Below, one piece after another: positions 9,187 to 17,345 of a DNA stretch of 64,000 nt. The position numbers and the translations under genes are program-made. Numbering within the stretch: the stretch's first letter is position 1; each line of letters opens with the position of its first letter. Below the pieces are notes generated by a model. It had not been told where the DNA came from. It did not search any database and worked only from the letters and a program-made list of their open reading frames with translations. The DNA comes from Clostridium sp. Marseille-P299 (GTDB lineage Bacteria; Bacillota; Clostridia; Lachnospirales; Lachnospiraceae): NCBI RefSeq assembly GCF_900078195.1, contig NZ_FJVE01000007.1, positions 2,480,001 to 2,544,000 on the forward strand, in the 5' to 3' direction.

Positions 9187-10782
9187 TTAATCCCAATCTT
9201 CATTTAACCAATTGCGTAGTAATTGTGCAACTGCTTCTGGATTTTCATCCACGAATTTATCAATCATTCGTCTTGTTTCTGATTTCTCGCTAAACTCAAT
9301 ATCATCAAGTGATTGATTTTCTTTTGTAGTAGCAAGTAATTGTTCTACCGATAGCTCAGGTTCAATTTCAGTAACCTCTACTGAAGCCATACTACGGAAT
9401 ACTACAAATATTAATAATCCAACAATTAATGCTGCTAAAATAATTTGTAAATATAGTGACCAGTTCGTTGAACTAGTTTCATTTGGAATAAAGCTTGGTA
9501 CTTCCCAAATAATGATAGAAATATTATCTGCGTCAATACCTGTTGCATTTGAAAATAACGTCTTTAGTTCATCCGTTACTTCTATTTGTTTTGGCTCACT
9601 ATTATTTAAAACGTATTCTTCAAATGTTGTATCCTCAAGTAAACCAAGTGTTTCTAAATCCTTCTGTGTTTGTTGTTTCACAGTCTTTAAAACAATTGAC
9701 ATTGTAGAAGTAGAGTTATTAATAACTCCCCATTCCTTCATTGTATTTGTTGTTTTTTCACTTGGTAAATATGTAATCTTCTTGCTTTCTTCTGAACTAT
9801 CTCCTGAACCTGAATTTGCAATATAGTAATCTACTTCATCATTGGCATCTGTACCAGTAACATCTCCACTGGTACCCTTATTCTCTGAAGAATAAGTTTC
9901 AAAGGTTGAATATAGTCCCTGTTCTTGACCTTCTGCTGCAATATATTCTTTATAAACGATTGATTCTTGATCCATGTTGATGTCTAAATTAAAAATAGGT
10001 TCTACATAATCATAACCATTCATTAATCCAAAGCGAACAACACGATCATAGTAATAATCATTTACAACTTTTTTATATTCGAGGTTCTTATTCGCATATT
10101 GTTCCTCCTCATCAGAAGGGCCATTATACAATAAGTTACCATATTGATCTATAATTTTAATATTTTCTGTTGTTTTATTTCCGATTCCATTTGCTACAAC
10201 AACAGCAATTGCCTCTGCACTAGATGCTTTAAATTTATCATTTACTGTTAAAAACACACTACATCCAATGTCTTTTTGTGTTTCTAAAATACTTGTACGA
10301 GTATCTGTTGGTAAATAACTAACACTTGCATCTTCAATGCCTTCTTGACGTTTTAGCAATTCTTCAACATAGCTTTGATAATATAAATGCAACTTTAATT
10401 GTTTATCACTATTTGTTGTACTCATATCATTATTAAGTAGCTGTTCCATGCTAAATTTTTCATCATTTGCGATTTCACTATCTGCTAATACTAATACTGC
10501 ATCCGAACGCCTTTTATTATCAACGGATACCGTAAGGTTATCGCTTCCAAGTTGATATGCGATACCTTCCTCTTTTAATAAGTCTACTGCTTGTTTCGCT
10601 GTTTTTGTATCACTAAATGTCATTAATTCCACAAACTCTGTTCTACTAAGTATTAAAATTAAGATAGTTAATGACAAAAAAATAGCTCCTACAACACTTA
10701 TAAAAATAACTCTCTGCTTCTTTGAATATTTGTTCCAAAACTCCAATACTCTAGAAGGTATTTGCTTAACTCTATCTAGCAT
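9187..10782 (-). CDS. fliF: Flagellar MS-ring protein FliF
   Basis: Integral membrane protein forming the MS ring and housing for the export gate; 531 residues. Two membrane segments bracket the periplasmic region: about residues 25-46 (VIFISVVGAIFLSLTILILIL) and about 445-465 (SLYLQIILAALIVGLLIFVVF). A YscJ-type ring-building domain (residues 50-220) includes ILVLADSEIANDEKFSMEQ-like text. The C-terminal tail (RRMIDKFVDENPEAVAQLLRNWL) is the FliG-binding segment. Typical length and operon position. Confidence 0.96.
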   Translation of the reverse strand: MLDRVKQIPSRVLEFWNKYSKKQRVIFISVVGAIFLSLTILILILSRTEFVELMTFSDTKTAKQAVDLLKEEGIAYQLGSDNLTVSVDNKRRSDAVLVLADSEIANDEKFSMEQLLNNDMSTTNSDKQLKLHLYYQSYVEELLKRQEGIEDASVSYLPTDTRTSILETQKDIGCSVFLTVNDKFKASSAEAIAVVVANGIGNKTTENIKIIDQYGNLLYNGPSDEEEQYANKNLEYKKVVNDYYYDRVVRFGLMNGYDYVEPIFNLDINMDQESIVYKEYIAAEGQEQGLYSTFETYSSENKGTSGDVTGTDANDEVDYYIANSGSGDSSEESKKITYLPSEKTTNTMKEWGVINNSTSTMSIVLKTVKQQTQKDLETLGLLEDTTFEEYVLNNSEPKQIEVTDELKTLFSNATGIDADNISIIIWEVPSFIPNETSSTNWSLYLQIILAALIVGLLIFVVFRSMASVEVTEIEPELSVEQLLATTKENQSLDDIEFSEKSETRRMIDKFVDENPEAVAQLLRNWLNEDWD

Positions 10783-10799
10783 TTCTTATCCCTCTCACC

Positions 10800-11126
10800 C
10801 TAAAATTGTAATTGCATAATCTCCTTATATGCATCAAGCACCGCGTTCCTTACAGCTACTGTATATTGTAAGGATATGTTTGCTTTTTGTTGGGCAATCT
10901 GTAAATCATGCGTGCTAGTCATTTCTCCCATCGCGTAAGCCATTTCTGCTTCTTGCGCCTGATTGGTGTATTGATTCGTTTCCTTTACCATCGTAAGTGC
11001 AGATTGAAACATTTGTTCAAAAGTAGCATTTCTATTTTCTGTTGCAGTCGCCTCTGAATTTTTAAATAAATTTGTATTAAATGCACTAGTCCCTTTAATC
11101 GAATTATTAATTGATGCGATGTCCAT
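10800..11126 (-). CDS. fliE: Flagellar hook-basal body protein FliE
   Basis: Small secreted junction protein between the MS ring and the rod; 108 residues, typical length. The C-terminal half shows the family pattern: FEQMFQSALTMVKETNQYTNQAQ, then ISLQYTVAVRNAVLDAYKEIMQLQF. It lies between flgC and fliF, the standard order. An ordinary Shine-Dalgarno (AAGGA) precedes the ATG. Confidence 0.94.
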   Translation of the reverse strand: MDIASINNSIKGTSAFNTNLFKNSEATATENRNATFEQMFQSALTMVKETNQYTNQAQEAEMAYAMGEMTSTHDLQIAQQKANISLQYTVAVRNAVLDAYKEIMQLQF

Positions 11127-11153
11127 GTTCCTTCATCCTTTCCCCTACTATAA

Positions 11154-11606
11154 TTACTTTCCTACCTCAAGTCCCTTTAACAACATATTTTTAGTCGCGT
11201 TAAAAGCAGTCACGTTAGCTTCGTATGAACGTGATGCATCAATTAAATTTGTCATTTCAGTTACTGTATTCACATTAGGATAACTTACATATCCTTCATC
11301 ATCTGCATCCGGGTGGCTTGGATCATATACTTTTTTCATCTCTGTTACGTGATCTTCTACGATACCAACTACTTTTACTCCACTACCATTAACTTTCTTA
11401 TTTCTCCCCAAGTTCGTCTTTTCTAAAATACTTCCAAAAGTATCTGATTGCTGTTCCGATAATAAAACAGTTTGTCTGCGATATGGATCTCCATTTTCGT
11501 CTCTGGTCGTATTTACATTTGCAATATTTTGAGAAATCAAATCCATTCTTAATCTTTGTGCAGTCATACCGCTTGCACTAATATTCATTCCATTAAAAAA
11601 TGACAA
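11154..11606 (-). CDS. flgC: Flagellar basal-body rod protein FlgC
   Basis: Proximal rod subunit, 150 residues. The N-terminal motif around SASGMTAQRLRMDLISQNIANVNTT and the C-terminal YEANVTAFNATKNMLLKGLEVGK helix are diagnostic for the rod-protein family. The start codon is TTG at 11606. AGGAGG lies 9 bases upstream and no in-frame ATG occurs until residue 7, so TTG is favoured. It follows flgB and precedes fliE. Confidence 0.95.
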   Translation of the reverse strand: MSFFNGMNISASGMTAQRLRMDLISQNIANVNTTRDENGDPYRRQTVLLSEQQSDTFGSILEKTNLGRNKKVNGSGVKVVGIVEDHVTEMKKVYDPSHPDADDEGYVSYPNVNTVTEMTNLIDASRSYEANVTAFNATKNMLLKGLEVGK

Positions 11607-11634
11607 TGTAACTTACCTCCTGAACTATCGATAA

Positions 11635-12021
11635 TTAACGCTGTAGTACACTTTTTATGCGGCTAAACTCTTGTGACAAAGAATCTAATAAGGCATAGTA
11701 ACGAATTTGATTTTCTGCTAAATTAGCATTTTCAGTTTCTATATTGACATTGTTACCATCTGTACGATAACTTAAATTTTCAAGATCTGTATATGTAGTT
11801 GCATCCAGTTTGCTTAGGTCCATACTTGTGACTTTCTTATTTAAATCATCCCCACTATTTAATTCTTTCTTAAGATATTCTTCAAAACGAACATCTTTTC
11901 TTTTATAATTCGCTGTATCATTATTCGCTATGTTATTAGAAATTACCTCATGTCTAAGAACACTAGCATCTGCAGCTTTATCCAAGACATTAACATAGTT
12001 AAAAGCATTTGTCCCGATCAT
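11635..12021 (-). CDS. flgB: Flagellar basal-body rod protein FlgB
   Basis: First gene of the flagellar operon and the most proximal rod subunit; 128 residues. It has the N-terminal rod signature HEVISNNIANNDTANYKRKDV (residues about 24-44) and the C-terminal helix ENQIRYYALLDSLSQEFSRIKSVL. The ATG follows GAAAGGAAGG. It has a roughly 110-base leader if the promoter at 12138-12166 is used. Confidence 0.95.
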   Translation of the reverse strand: MIGTNAFNYVNVLDKAADASVLRHEVISNNIANNDTANYKRKDVRFEEYLKKELNSGDDLNKKVTSMDLSKLDATTYTDLENLSYRTDGNNVNIETENANLAENQIRYYALLDSLSQEFSRIKSVLQR

Positions 12022-12137
12022 ATAACCTTCCTTTCTCTAGAAAGCAAAACATTTGCTTACTTTATTTTATATAATACATAATATTCTATAATTCTTATAA
12101 AAATTACATTTTTCTAACAATTCTATTAATATTTTAC

Positions 12138-12166
12138 ATTATAGTTAATTTTCAATAAAATCACAA
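12138..12166 (-). promoter_or_regulatory. Putative SigA-type promoter of the flagellar operon
   Basis: On the minus strand, TTGTGA (12166-12161) and TATAAT (12143-12138) are separated by 17 bases. The predicted start is near 12131, about 110 bases before flgB. The surrounding DNA is extremely AT-rich, so chance matches are possible. No SigD-type GCCGATAT box with proper spacing was found in front of flgB. Confidence 0.5.
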
Positions 12167-12383
12167 GATATATTTATAAAAATGAATATAATATACTAGT
12201 AATTGTATTTTTTGTAAATTTATTTAATGTAAAAAATTAAAAATGCCTTGCAAAAATAGTCAATTACTGTCGGATAAAATTTCAATTTTATCTCATAATT
12301 TGTCATATTTTAATGAATAGTTTACAAATAAGGAAAACTATTACACATTCTCACTATGTTTTACAAAGCATTGAACATAATCA

Positions 12384-12512
12384 CATGCGACTTTTTTCCT
12401 ATCGTATGAGTACGTATCAGAAACCCATACTCGTGCTGGCACGCTGTCACTAAGAGACTAACTCCCTTAGTGCGAAATGCGCATCCTGGGGAAGGGTGTT
12501 TTTATTTATAGT
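12384..12512. ncRNA. Candidate structured RNA upstream of the flagellar operon
   Basis: This roughly 130-base stretch is clearly less AT-rich than its surroundings and can fold on either strand. On the plus strand there is an 8-bp stem of GTATGAGT with ACCCATAC (one wobble), then a CGTG/CACG stem with a CTGG tetraloop, then a perfect CACTAAG/CTTAGTG hairpin. ATGCG at 12385-12389 can pair with CGCAT near 12480. A GGGTGTTTTTATTT tail ends the plus-strand version. It does not match the c-di-GMP, SAM, THF, TPP, fluoride or ZTP riboswitch consensus that I know. Strand and function are unresolved. The rest of the 12,022-12,684 gap holds only the flgB promoter and the codY terminator. Confidence 0.4.
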
Positions 12513-12546
12513 ACAAAACATTTATGCTTTTATTTCCTATAAAAAC

Positions 12547-12589
12547 AAAAAAGGATTCATGAGTATAAATATCTCATAAATCCTTTTTT
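12547..12589 (-). terminator. Intrinsic terminator downstream of codY (bidirectional)
   Basis: AAAAAAGGATT-C-ATGAG pairs with CTCAT-A-AATCCTTTTTT around a 9-base loop. T-rich tracts occur on both strands, so it can stop codY transcripts (minus strand) and also any plus-strand RNA from 12.4 kb. Confidence 0.85.
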
Positions 12590-12684
12590 ATTCCTCTTAT
12601 TGTCAAGGATAAAAATAAGCAATCGCAAACTTAATCCCAACAAAGGTTATCTATTAAAACATTAATCTACTTCTAACATATTAT

Positions 12685-13452
12685 TTATTGCATTTTTTTT
12701 AATTCATCAAAGACAACATCATTTAAAACTTTAATATAGGTTCCCTTCATTCCAGAAGATCTAGACTCAATTACGCCTGCACTTTCAAATTTTCTTAATG
12801 CATTAACAATAACTGAACGAGTAATACCGACACGGTCTGCAATCTTACTTGCTACTAAGATACCCTCATTGCCTTCTAATTCATCGAAGATATGAGTAAT
12901 CGCTTCCAATTCAGAAAACGATAAGGTGCTGATGGCAGAACGTACAATATGTACTTTTCTATTCTCTTCTGCATTTTCTTCATTCACAGAACGCATCATT
13001 TCTAAGCCCACTACTGTAGTGCCATATTCACTTAAAATAATATCATCGATTGAATACTGTGTTTCGCTTTTGTATAAAAATAGAGTACCTAATCTTTCTC
13101 CTGCGATATCGATTGGTGTAATGATTGCTTGATAATTATTTACTCCTTCAAATTCAAATCCTAAAGTAGATAAATTAACATTCTCTTTTGTAGATAAAAT
13201 ATTCAACAAGCGCTCATTCAAGATTGAATCAATATATCCACCAACATTATCTTTAATCAATTCATTAATTGGTGCGATATCGCTTCTGTTTTTAATTCCT
13301 AGTACTTTACCTTTTTTACTAATAACTAAAATGTTACTTTCTAATATGTCGCTTAAAACTGAACAAATGTCATTAAATACTACTTTGTGAGAATTATTAT
13401 TGTGGAGAAGCTTATTAATTTTTCTTGTTTTATCTAACAATTGTACACTCAT
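12685..13452 (-). CDS. codY: GTP/branched-chain amino acid-sensing global repressor CodY
   Basis: Global transcription regulator of Firmicutes that binds isoleucine/valine and GTP and represses adaptive genes in rich conditions; 255 residues, typical (about 259). The N-terminal GAF ligand domain covers about residues 1-150. The C-terminal winged helix contains the family motif ASKIADRVGITRSVIVNALRKFESAGVIESRS (residues about 200-232), which includes the DNA-recognition helix. The GGGGGG ribosome site precedes the ATG. It is a single gene with its own terminator. In many Firmicutes codY sits near flagellar or topA-xerC genes, and that context is seen here. Confidence 0.97.
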   Translation of the reverse strand: MSVQLLDKTRKINKLLHNNNSHKVVFNDICSVLSDILESNILVISKKGKVLGIKNRSDIAPINELIKDNVGGYIDSILNERLLNILSTKENVNLSTLGFEFEGVNNYQAIITPIDIAGERLGTLFLYKSETQYSIDDIILSEYGTTVVGLEMMRSVNEENAEENRKVHIVRSAISTLSFSELEAITHIFDELEGNEGILVASKIADRVGITRSVIVNALRKFESAGVIESRSSGMKGTYIKVLNDVVFDELKKMQ

Positions 13453-13749
13453 GCAAGACCCCCCGTGACCTTATATCATTTGGCCGATAAATAACAAATA
13501 TTCGGCAATCGTTGCCAATTAGACTACGATATCAATTTTAACATAGGTTTTATGAAAAAACAATAGCTTTTTTGTTCTTTTGACACACATTTTGCTTTTT
13601 TTTCATTCTGTTTTACAAATTTTTTTGATTTTTCCTACCATTAAATCAATAAAACCACAATATTTAGTATGGCACTACTATTTTATCACCATATTTACTA
13701 TTTGATTATATTTTACAAAAAAACAAATTAATAATATAAATTAATAAAA

Positions 13750-13855
13750 TTAAGCTAATTTTTTATGTGTGAATTCATTTTTTCAGCATCATGAGCTGTT
13801 CTTAGCAATATTTTGCGTAAAATTCATTTAAAATCACACATATTAAATTAGCTAA
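13750..13855. repeat. Long inverted-repeat element downstream of topA
   Basis: Beginning just after the topA stop codon, the arms TTAAGCTAATT/AATTAGCTAA and TATGTGTGA/TCACACATA pair across about 60 bases. Smaller hairpins (CAGC/GCTG and GCAA/TTGC) lie inside. It lacks a clear U-tract on the minus strand, so it is not a classical terminator. The same TATGTGTGA...TCACACATA ends recur at 42647-42690. The rest of the 13,453-13,860 gap is AT-rich with nothing else recognisable. Confidence 0.6.
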
Positions 13856-13860
13856 CTTTC

Positions 13861-15936
13861 TTATTCTTCTTCTTTTTTATTTTTCACAAAACCGCATGTC
13901 TCATCCATGCACACTAATTTTGAACCTTTTTCTAATAATACTTGATTACATTTCGGACATCGTTCTTTGGATGGCTTTTGCCATGACATAAAATCACATT
14001 CTGGATTATTTTCACATCCATAATATCTTCTACCTTTTTTCGTCTTACGAATCACGATATCTTTACCACATTTCGGACATTCAACTCCGATTTTTTCAAG
14101 ATAAGGTTTAGTATTTCTACAGTCTGGGAAGCCAGGACATGCTAGGAATTTTCCATGTGGTCCATATTTAATTACCATATTTCTTCCACATTCTTCACAG
14201 ATAACGTCTGTAGTTTCATCTTCTATGGTTATCTGCTCTAATTGTTTTTCTGCGGCTTCAACCGCTTGCTCTAAATCAGGATAAAAATTGCTAACAACCG
14301 TCTTCCAATTCACATTTCCATCTTCTACACCATCTAATAGTGCCTCTAAATTTACTGTAAAATTAACATCTACAATACTTGGAAATGCTTTCACCATAAT
14401 TTGATTTACAGCTTCCCCAAGTTCTGTTACATACAAATTTTTATTCTCTTTAATTACATAACGTCTTGCAATTATAGTAGTAATTGTTGGAGCATAGGTA
14501 CTTGGTCTACCAATTCCAAGCTCTTCTAAGGTCTTAACTAAAGAAGCTTCCGTATAATGTGGTGGCGCTTGTGTAAAGTGCTGACTTTTATGAACTTCTT
14601 GTAAGGTTAGCTTAGTATCTTCTGTAATTTTATTAATACCACTAATTGAGTTTTCTTCTTCGTCATCTCCACTTATATAGACTGCCATAAAACCTTCAAA
14701 AATAAGTCTAGAGGAAGAAACGGTAAAGCGATATCCATTTCCATCAATCTTAGCAGTTGTTGTTTCATATTTTGCCACTTGCATTCTACTTGCAACAAAT
14801 CGTTTCCAAATCAATTGATATAAGCGAAACAAATCTCTACTTAAATCTTCTTTGATTAATACAGGCGTTAATTCAACGTATGTTGGACGAATTGCCTCAT
14901 GGGCATCTTGAATTTTCTTTCCAGATGATTTATTTACATCTTGGCTTGTCACAAATTGTTCGCCATACGTATTTTTAACGAATTCTTTTGCTGTTGCATC
15001 TGCTTCTTCGGATACACGAGTAGAATCTGTACGTAAGTAAGAAATCAAACCTATTGTTCCATGGCCTTTTACATCGACTCCTTCGTAAAGCTGCTGTGCT
15101 AGACGCATTGTCTTTTGAGTAGAAAAATTTAATACTTTAGCTGCTTCTTGTTGAAGTGTACTTGTTGTAAATGGAAGTGGAGCTTTCTTTTGTCTCTCTC
15201 CACGCTTAATTTCTGCAATCTTATATTCTGCATTCTCTAAATCTGAAATGATTTGATTCATTTCTTCTTCAGAGTGTATCTCCATTTTTTGTTTTCCTTT
15301 TCCGTAAAACTTCGCAGTTAAAGGCTTTTTCTCACCAGGTAGTAAGAAATCAGCTTCTAATTGCCAGTACTCTTGTGGAACAAAGGCATCTATTTCAGCT
15401 TCACGATCGCATATAATACGAAGAGCTACGGATTGAACACGTCCAGCACTTAATCCTCGTTTTACTTTTGCCCACAACAATGGACTAATACGATATCCAA
15501 CCATACGGTCTAGCATTCTTCTTGCCTGCTGCGAATCAACAAGATTCATATCGATCTCTCTTGCTTCCTTTATAGAATTCTTAACAGCACTTTTCGTAAT
15601 TTCATTAAATGTTATTCTACTCGCATTCTTATCGTCTAACTTTAAAGTTTGAGACAAATGCCATGAAATTGCTTCTCCTTCGCGGTCAGGGTCAGTTGCG
15701 AGATAAACTTTGTCTGCCTTTTTTACTTCTTTTCTTAATTTGGCAAGCAAATCACCTTTTCCACGGATGGTGATATATTTTGGTTCAAAACCATGCTCTA
15801 CATCTATTCCCATTTGGCTTTTTGGTAAATCTCTAACATGCCCATTTGAAGCCATTACTTCATAATTGTTCCCTAAAAATTTCTTTATTGTTTTTGCTTT
15901 CGCTGGTGACTCAACGATCACTAAATATTTCGGCAT
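13861..15936 (-). CDS. topA: DNA topoisomerase I TopA
   Basis: Type IA topoisomerase that relaxes negative supercoils; 691 residues. The TOPRIM domain shows VESPAKAKTI at the N-terminus and DPDREGE near residue 80. The catalytic tyrosine is Tyr300 in SYLRTDSTRVS. The C-terminus carries three zinc-ribbon modules: CEECG...CPGFPDC, CPKCG...CENNPEC, and CPKCN...CMDETC. This matches the usual Firmicute enzyme with a complete set of Cys4 fingers. It lies upstream of codY, after dprA. Confidence 0.98.
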   Translation of the reverse strand: MPKYLVIVESPAKAKTIKKFLGNNYEVMASNGHVRDLPKSQMGIDVEHGFEPKYITIRGKGDLLAKLRKEVKKADKVYLATDPDREGEAISWHLSQTLKLDDKNASRITFNEITKSAVKNSIKEAREIDMNLVDSQQARRMLDRMVGYRISPLLWAKVKRGLSAGRVQSVALRIICDREAEIDAFVPQEYWQLEADFLLPGEKKPLTAKFYGKGKQKMEIHSEEEMNQIISDLENAEYKIAEIKRGERQKKAPLPFTTSTLQQEAAKVLNFSTQKTMRLAQQLYEGVDVKGHGTIGLISYLRTDSTRVSEEADATAKEFVKNTYGEQFVTSQDVNKSSGKKIQDAHEAIRPTYVELTPVLIKEDLSRDLFRLYQLIWKRFVASRMQVAKYETTTAKIDGNGYRFTVSSSRLIFEGFMAVYISGDDEEENSISGINKITEDTKLTLQEVHKSQHFTQAPPHYTEASLVKTLEELGIGRPSTYAPTITTIIARRYVIKENKNLYVTELGEAVNQIMVKAFPSIVDVNFTVNLEALLDGVEDGNVNWKTVVSNFYPDLEQAVEAAEKQLEQITIEDETTDVICEECGRNMVIKYGPHGKFLACPGFPDCRNTKPYLEKIGVECPKCGKDIVIRKTKKGRRYYGCENNPECDFMSWQKPSKERCPKCNQVLLEKGSKLVCMDETCGFVKNKKEEE

Positions 15937-16080
15937 AGTTTAGCTCCCCTCTTCCAATTTATCTAAAAACGAAAGTACATCAAAATTTTATCTGTACTAG
16001 TCTAAAAGACGGTATATTTCTTTAAAATAGAACGAAACGTTTATGATACATTATTTACGAATAGTTAAAAATATTACATT

Positions 16081-16178
16081 TTCAATTATTACACTCATTT
16101 GCAATTATTATATTCACTCGCAATTATTACATTCACTTGCTATTATTACATCATGCATTTGCAATTATTACATTATAC
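16081..16178. repeat. Degenerate 19-bp tandem repeat at the dprA 3' end
   Basis: About five copies of a unit near GCAATTATTACATTCACTT run from 16081 to 16178. The last copy contains the dprA stop codon (16173-16175). The unit is not shared with the other arrays in the window, although all are AT-rich and lie next to, or downstream of, coding ends. Confidence 0.8.
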
Positions 16179-17345
16179 ATTCCGTACATAATAATTACTA
16201 ATCCATTGCGTTATTAAATTCTTTAATTCCAGAGACATAAGTGCAATTGTTAACTGCTGATGTGATAAATTTGTCTCGTGTAATAGAATTTCCAAATGTT
16301 TCGGTTCTAAACTCAACCTATCATATACTATTTTCTCATCTCTTTCAAGTATTATCTTACAATTTTTTATAACATCAAGATTATTTTTATTATTTTGTTC
16401 TTTCTTTGTAGTTGTCGGGTTATACATTTCTTTACATTTTTTAATGCTAATTTCTAGATTTTTATCATATTTTAAATTTAACTCTTCTAAAATATCCTCA
16501 ACATTTCTAACTAACTTTGCACCATTTTGTATCAAACGATTGCAGCCGCTAGATAAGGAATCACCAATTCTTCCTGGAATCGCTAAAATATCCTTTCCTT
16601 GTTCTAAACCACGGTCGACTGTAATAAATGTCCCACTACTTTCCCTCGCCTCAACTACTAATATAACATCGCACAAGCCAGCAATTAAACGATTTCTCAT
16701 TGGAAAATGAAACGGTAGGGGTACAGTACCTATGGGATATTCGCTAATAACCCCTCCCTTATTTAAAATTCTATCATAAATTCGTCTGTTTTCTTTTGGA
16801 TAACATATATCAACGCCGCATCCAACTACTCCAAAGGTATCCCCTCCGCCATCAAGGGCACCTTGATGTGCATAACTATCAATTCCTCTAGCTAACCCAC
16901 TGATTACTTGAACTTGATGTTTTGCTAGCTCCGTAGAAAGATACATCGTAATTTCTTTCCCATAATTCGTACAATTACGTGCACCTATAATAGCTACCGA
17001 CGGTTTATCCTCTGCCGGTAATTTACCTTTATAATATAAAAAATAAGGTGAATCATAAATCTCTCTAAGTTTAGCTGGAAATATCTCATCTTCTTTTGTA
17101 ACAAAATATATGTCCTTCTCTTTTAAATTATTATATTCTTCTATTATTTTATCTTTATTCCTACTTTTTATTAAGCATGAGACTTGTTGTTGTGTAATAC
17201 ATGCAGATTTTATTAAATCTGCTTCCGAAGCATAAAATACTTTTTCAACACTTCCAAAACTTTCTAATAATTTATTAATTCCTTTTACACCAACTTCTGG
17301 TACCTTTGATATCCAAAACCAACACATTACATTTGACAACTCCAT
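16173..17345 (-). CDS. dprA: DNA-processing protein DprA (Smf)
   Basis: Recombination mediator that loads RecA on incoming single-stranded DNA during transformation; 390 residues. The Rossmann-like DprA core includes the motif SGLARGIDSYAHQGAL and FGVVGCGVDICYPKENRRIYD, and a C-terminal winged helix follows. An upstream ATG exists, but GGGAGG lies directly after it and ahead of the ATG at 17345. The chosen start overlaps the comM stop as TAATG, so the two are translationally coupled. The last codons lie inside a tandem repeat array. Confidence 0.93.
   Translation of the reverse strand: MELSNVMCWFWISKVPEVGVKGINKLLESFGSVEKVFYASEADLIKSACITQQQVSCLIKSRNKDKIIEEYNNLKEKDIYFVTKEDEIFPAKLREIYDSPYFLYYKGKLPAEDKPSVAIIGARNCTNYGKEITMYLSTELAKHQVQVISGLARGIDSYAHQGALDGGGDTFGVVGCGVDICYPKENRRIYDRILNKGGVISEYPIGTVPLPFHFPMRNRLIAGLCDVILVVEARESSGTFITVDRGLEQGKDILAIPGRIGDSLSSGCNRLIQNGAKLVRNVEDILEELNLKYDKNLEISIKKCKEMYNPTTTKKEQNNKNNLDVIKNCKIILERDEKIVYDRLSLEPKHLEILLHETNLSHQQLTIALMSLELKNLITQWISNYYVRNV

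Noticed and set aside
12384..12512. c-di-GMP-I or -II riboswitch ahead of the flagellar operon
   Set aside because: Expected conserved blocks are not present on either strand, so it is listed only as an unassigned structured element.
13470..13510. SigD-type flagellar promoter (GCCGATAA) upstream of codY
   Set aside because: The plus-strand GCCGATAA at about 13483 has no TAAA box at 15-16 bases upstream and points away from codY toward topA's 3' end.
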